Assembly: GCA_020847555.1 (NCBI GenBank)
Contig: JADLBT010000291.1
Span: 1 to 5,538 of the forward strand
From: Gemmataceae bacterium
GTDB taxonomy: Bacteria > Planctomycetota > Planctomycetia > Gemmatales > Gemmataceae
Reading direction: 5' to 3'
DNA: 5,538 nt
This document shows positions 5,480-5,538 of the stretch, piece by piece (positions within the stretch are counted from its first letter, which is position 1; each line of letters opens with the position of its first letter). The position numbers and the translations under genes are program-made. The notes beneath the pieces are model-generated. The model was not told the DNA's origin. It searched no databases and was given only the letters and a program-made list of their open reading frames with translations.

Positions 5480-5538
5480 ATTGGGCTTGCAGCAAACAGC
5501 CGTGCGAAAAATCGGCTTGTTGCCGTTGAAATCGGGCC

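Overview
The window is GC-rich throughout. It carries an LplT/Aas-type MFS transporter with an acyltransferase-like tail, a double-CxxC zinc-ribbon membrane protein with a long Ala/Pro linker, and long perfect hairpins between genes. This combination suggests a planctomycete, possibly of the Gemmata group. That placement is inference from gene style; no marker here proves it. I see no CRISPR array, transposase, phage gene or rRNA.

Left half (minus strand): bases 1-21 are the first seven codons of a gene that runs off the left edge. It has a strong ribosome binding site and a candidate promoter in the 214-bp gap behind it. Next comes a 720-residue membrane protein (236-2398). It is an LplT-like lysophospholipid transporter with a long extracytoplasmic insert before its last membrane helix. 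Its cytoplasmic acyltransferase-like tail has lost the catalytic motifs.

Middle: a 216-bp divergent promoter region holds candidate promoters for both directions. Almost exactly at its midpoint is a 15-bp perfect dyad. To the right, on the plus strand, lies NnrD, the ADP-dependent NAD(P)H-hydrate dehydratase (2615-3493), which repairs damaged nicotinamide cofactors. A 281-bp gap follows with several hairpins, including one with 25-bp perfect arms. After it comes a zinc-ribbon, four-helix membrane protein of unknown function (3775-4812), closed by a hairpin with 23-bp perfect arms that begins on the base after the stop codon.

Right end: the stretch with no protein gene (4872-5538) holds a complete one-piece tmRNA gene (ssrA, about 5028-5438). 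It has its own TATAAT promoter, a tag reading frame encoding AEPQFSMAA with tandem TAA stops, an alanine-type acceptor stem with the G3-U wobble pair, and a textbook intrinsic terminator. Bases 5480-5538 show nothing recognisable.

The protein genes do not form one pathway. They read as separate transcription units for membrane lipid handling, cofactor repair, an unknown membrane function and ribosome rescue. The most distinctive items are the tmRNA, the inactive-looking acyltransferase fusion and the two long hairpins.
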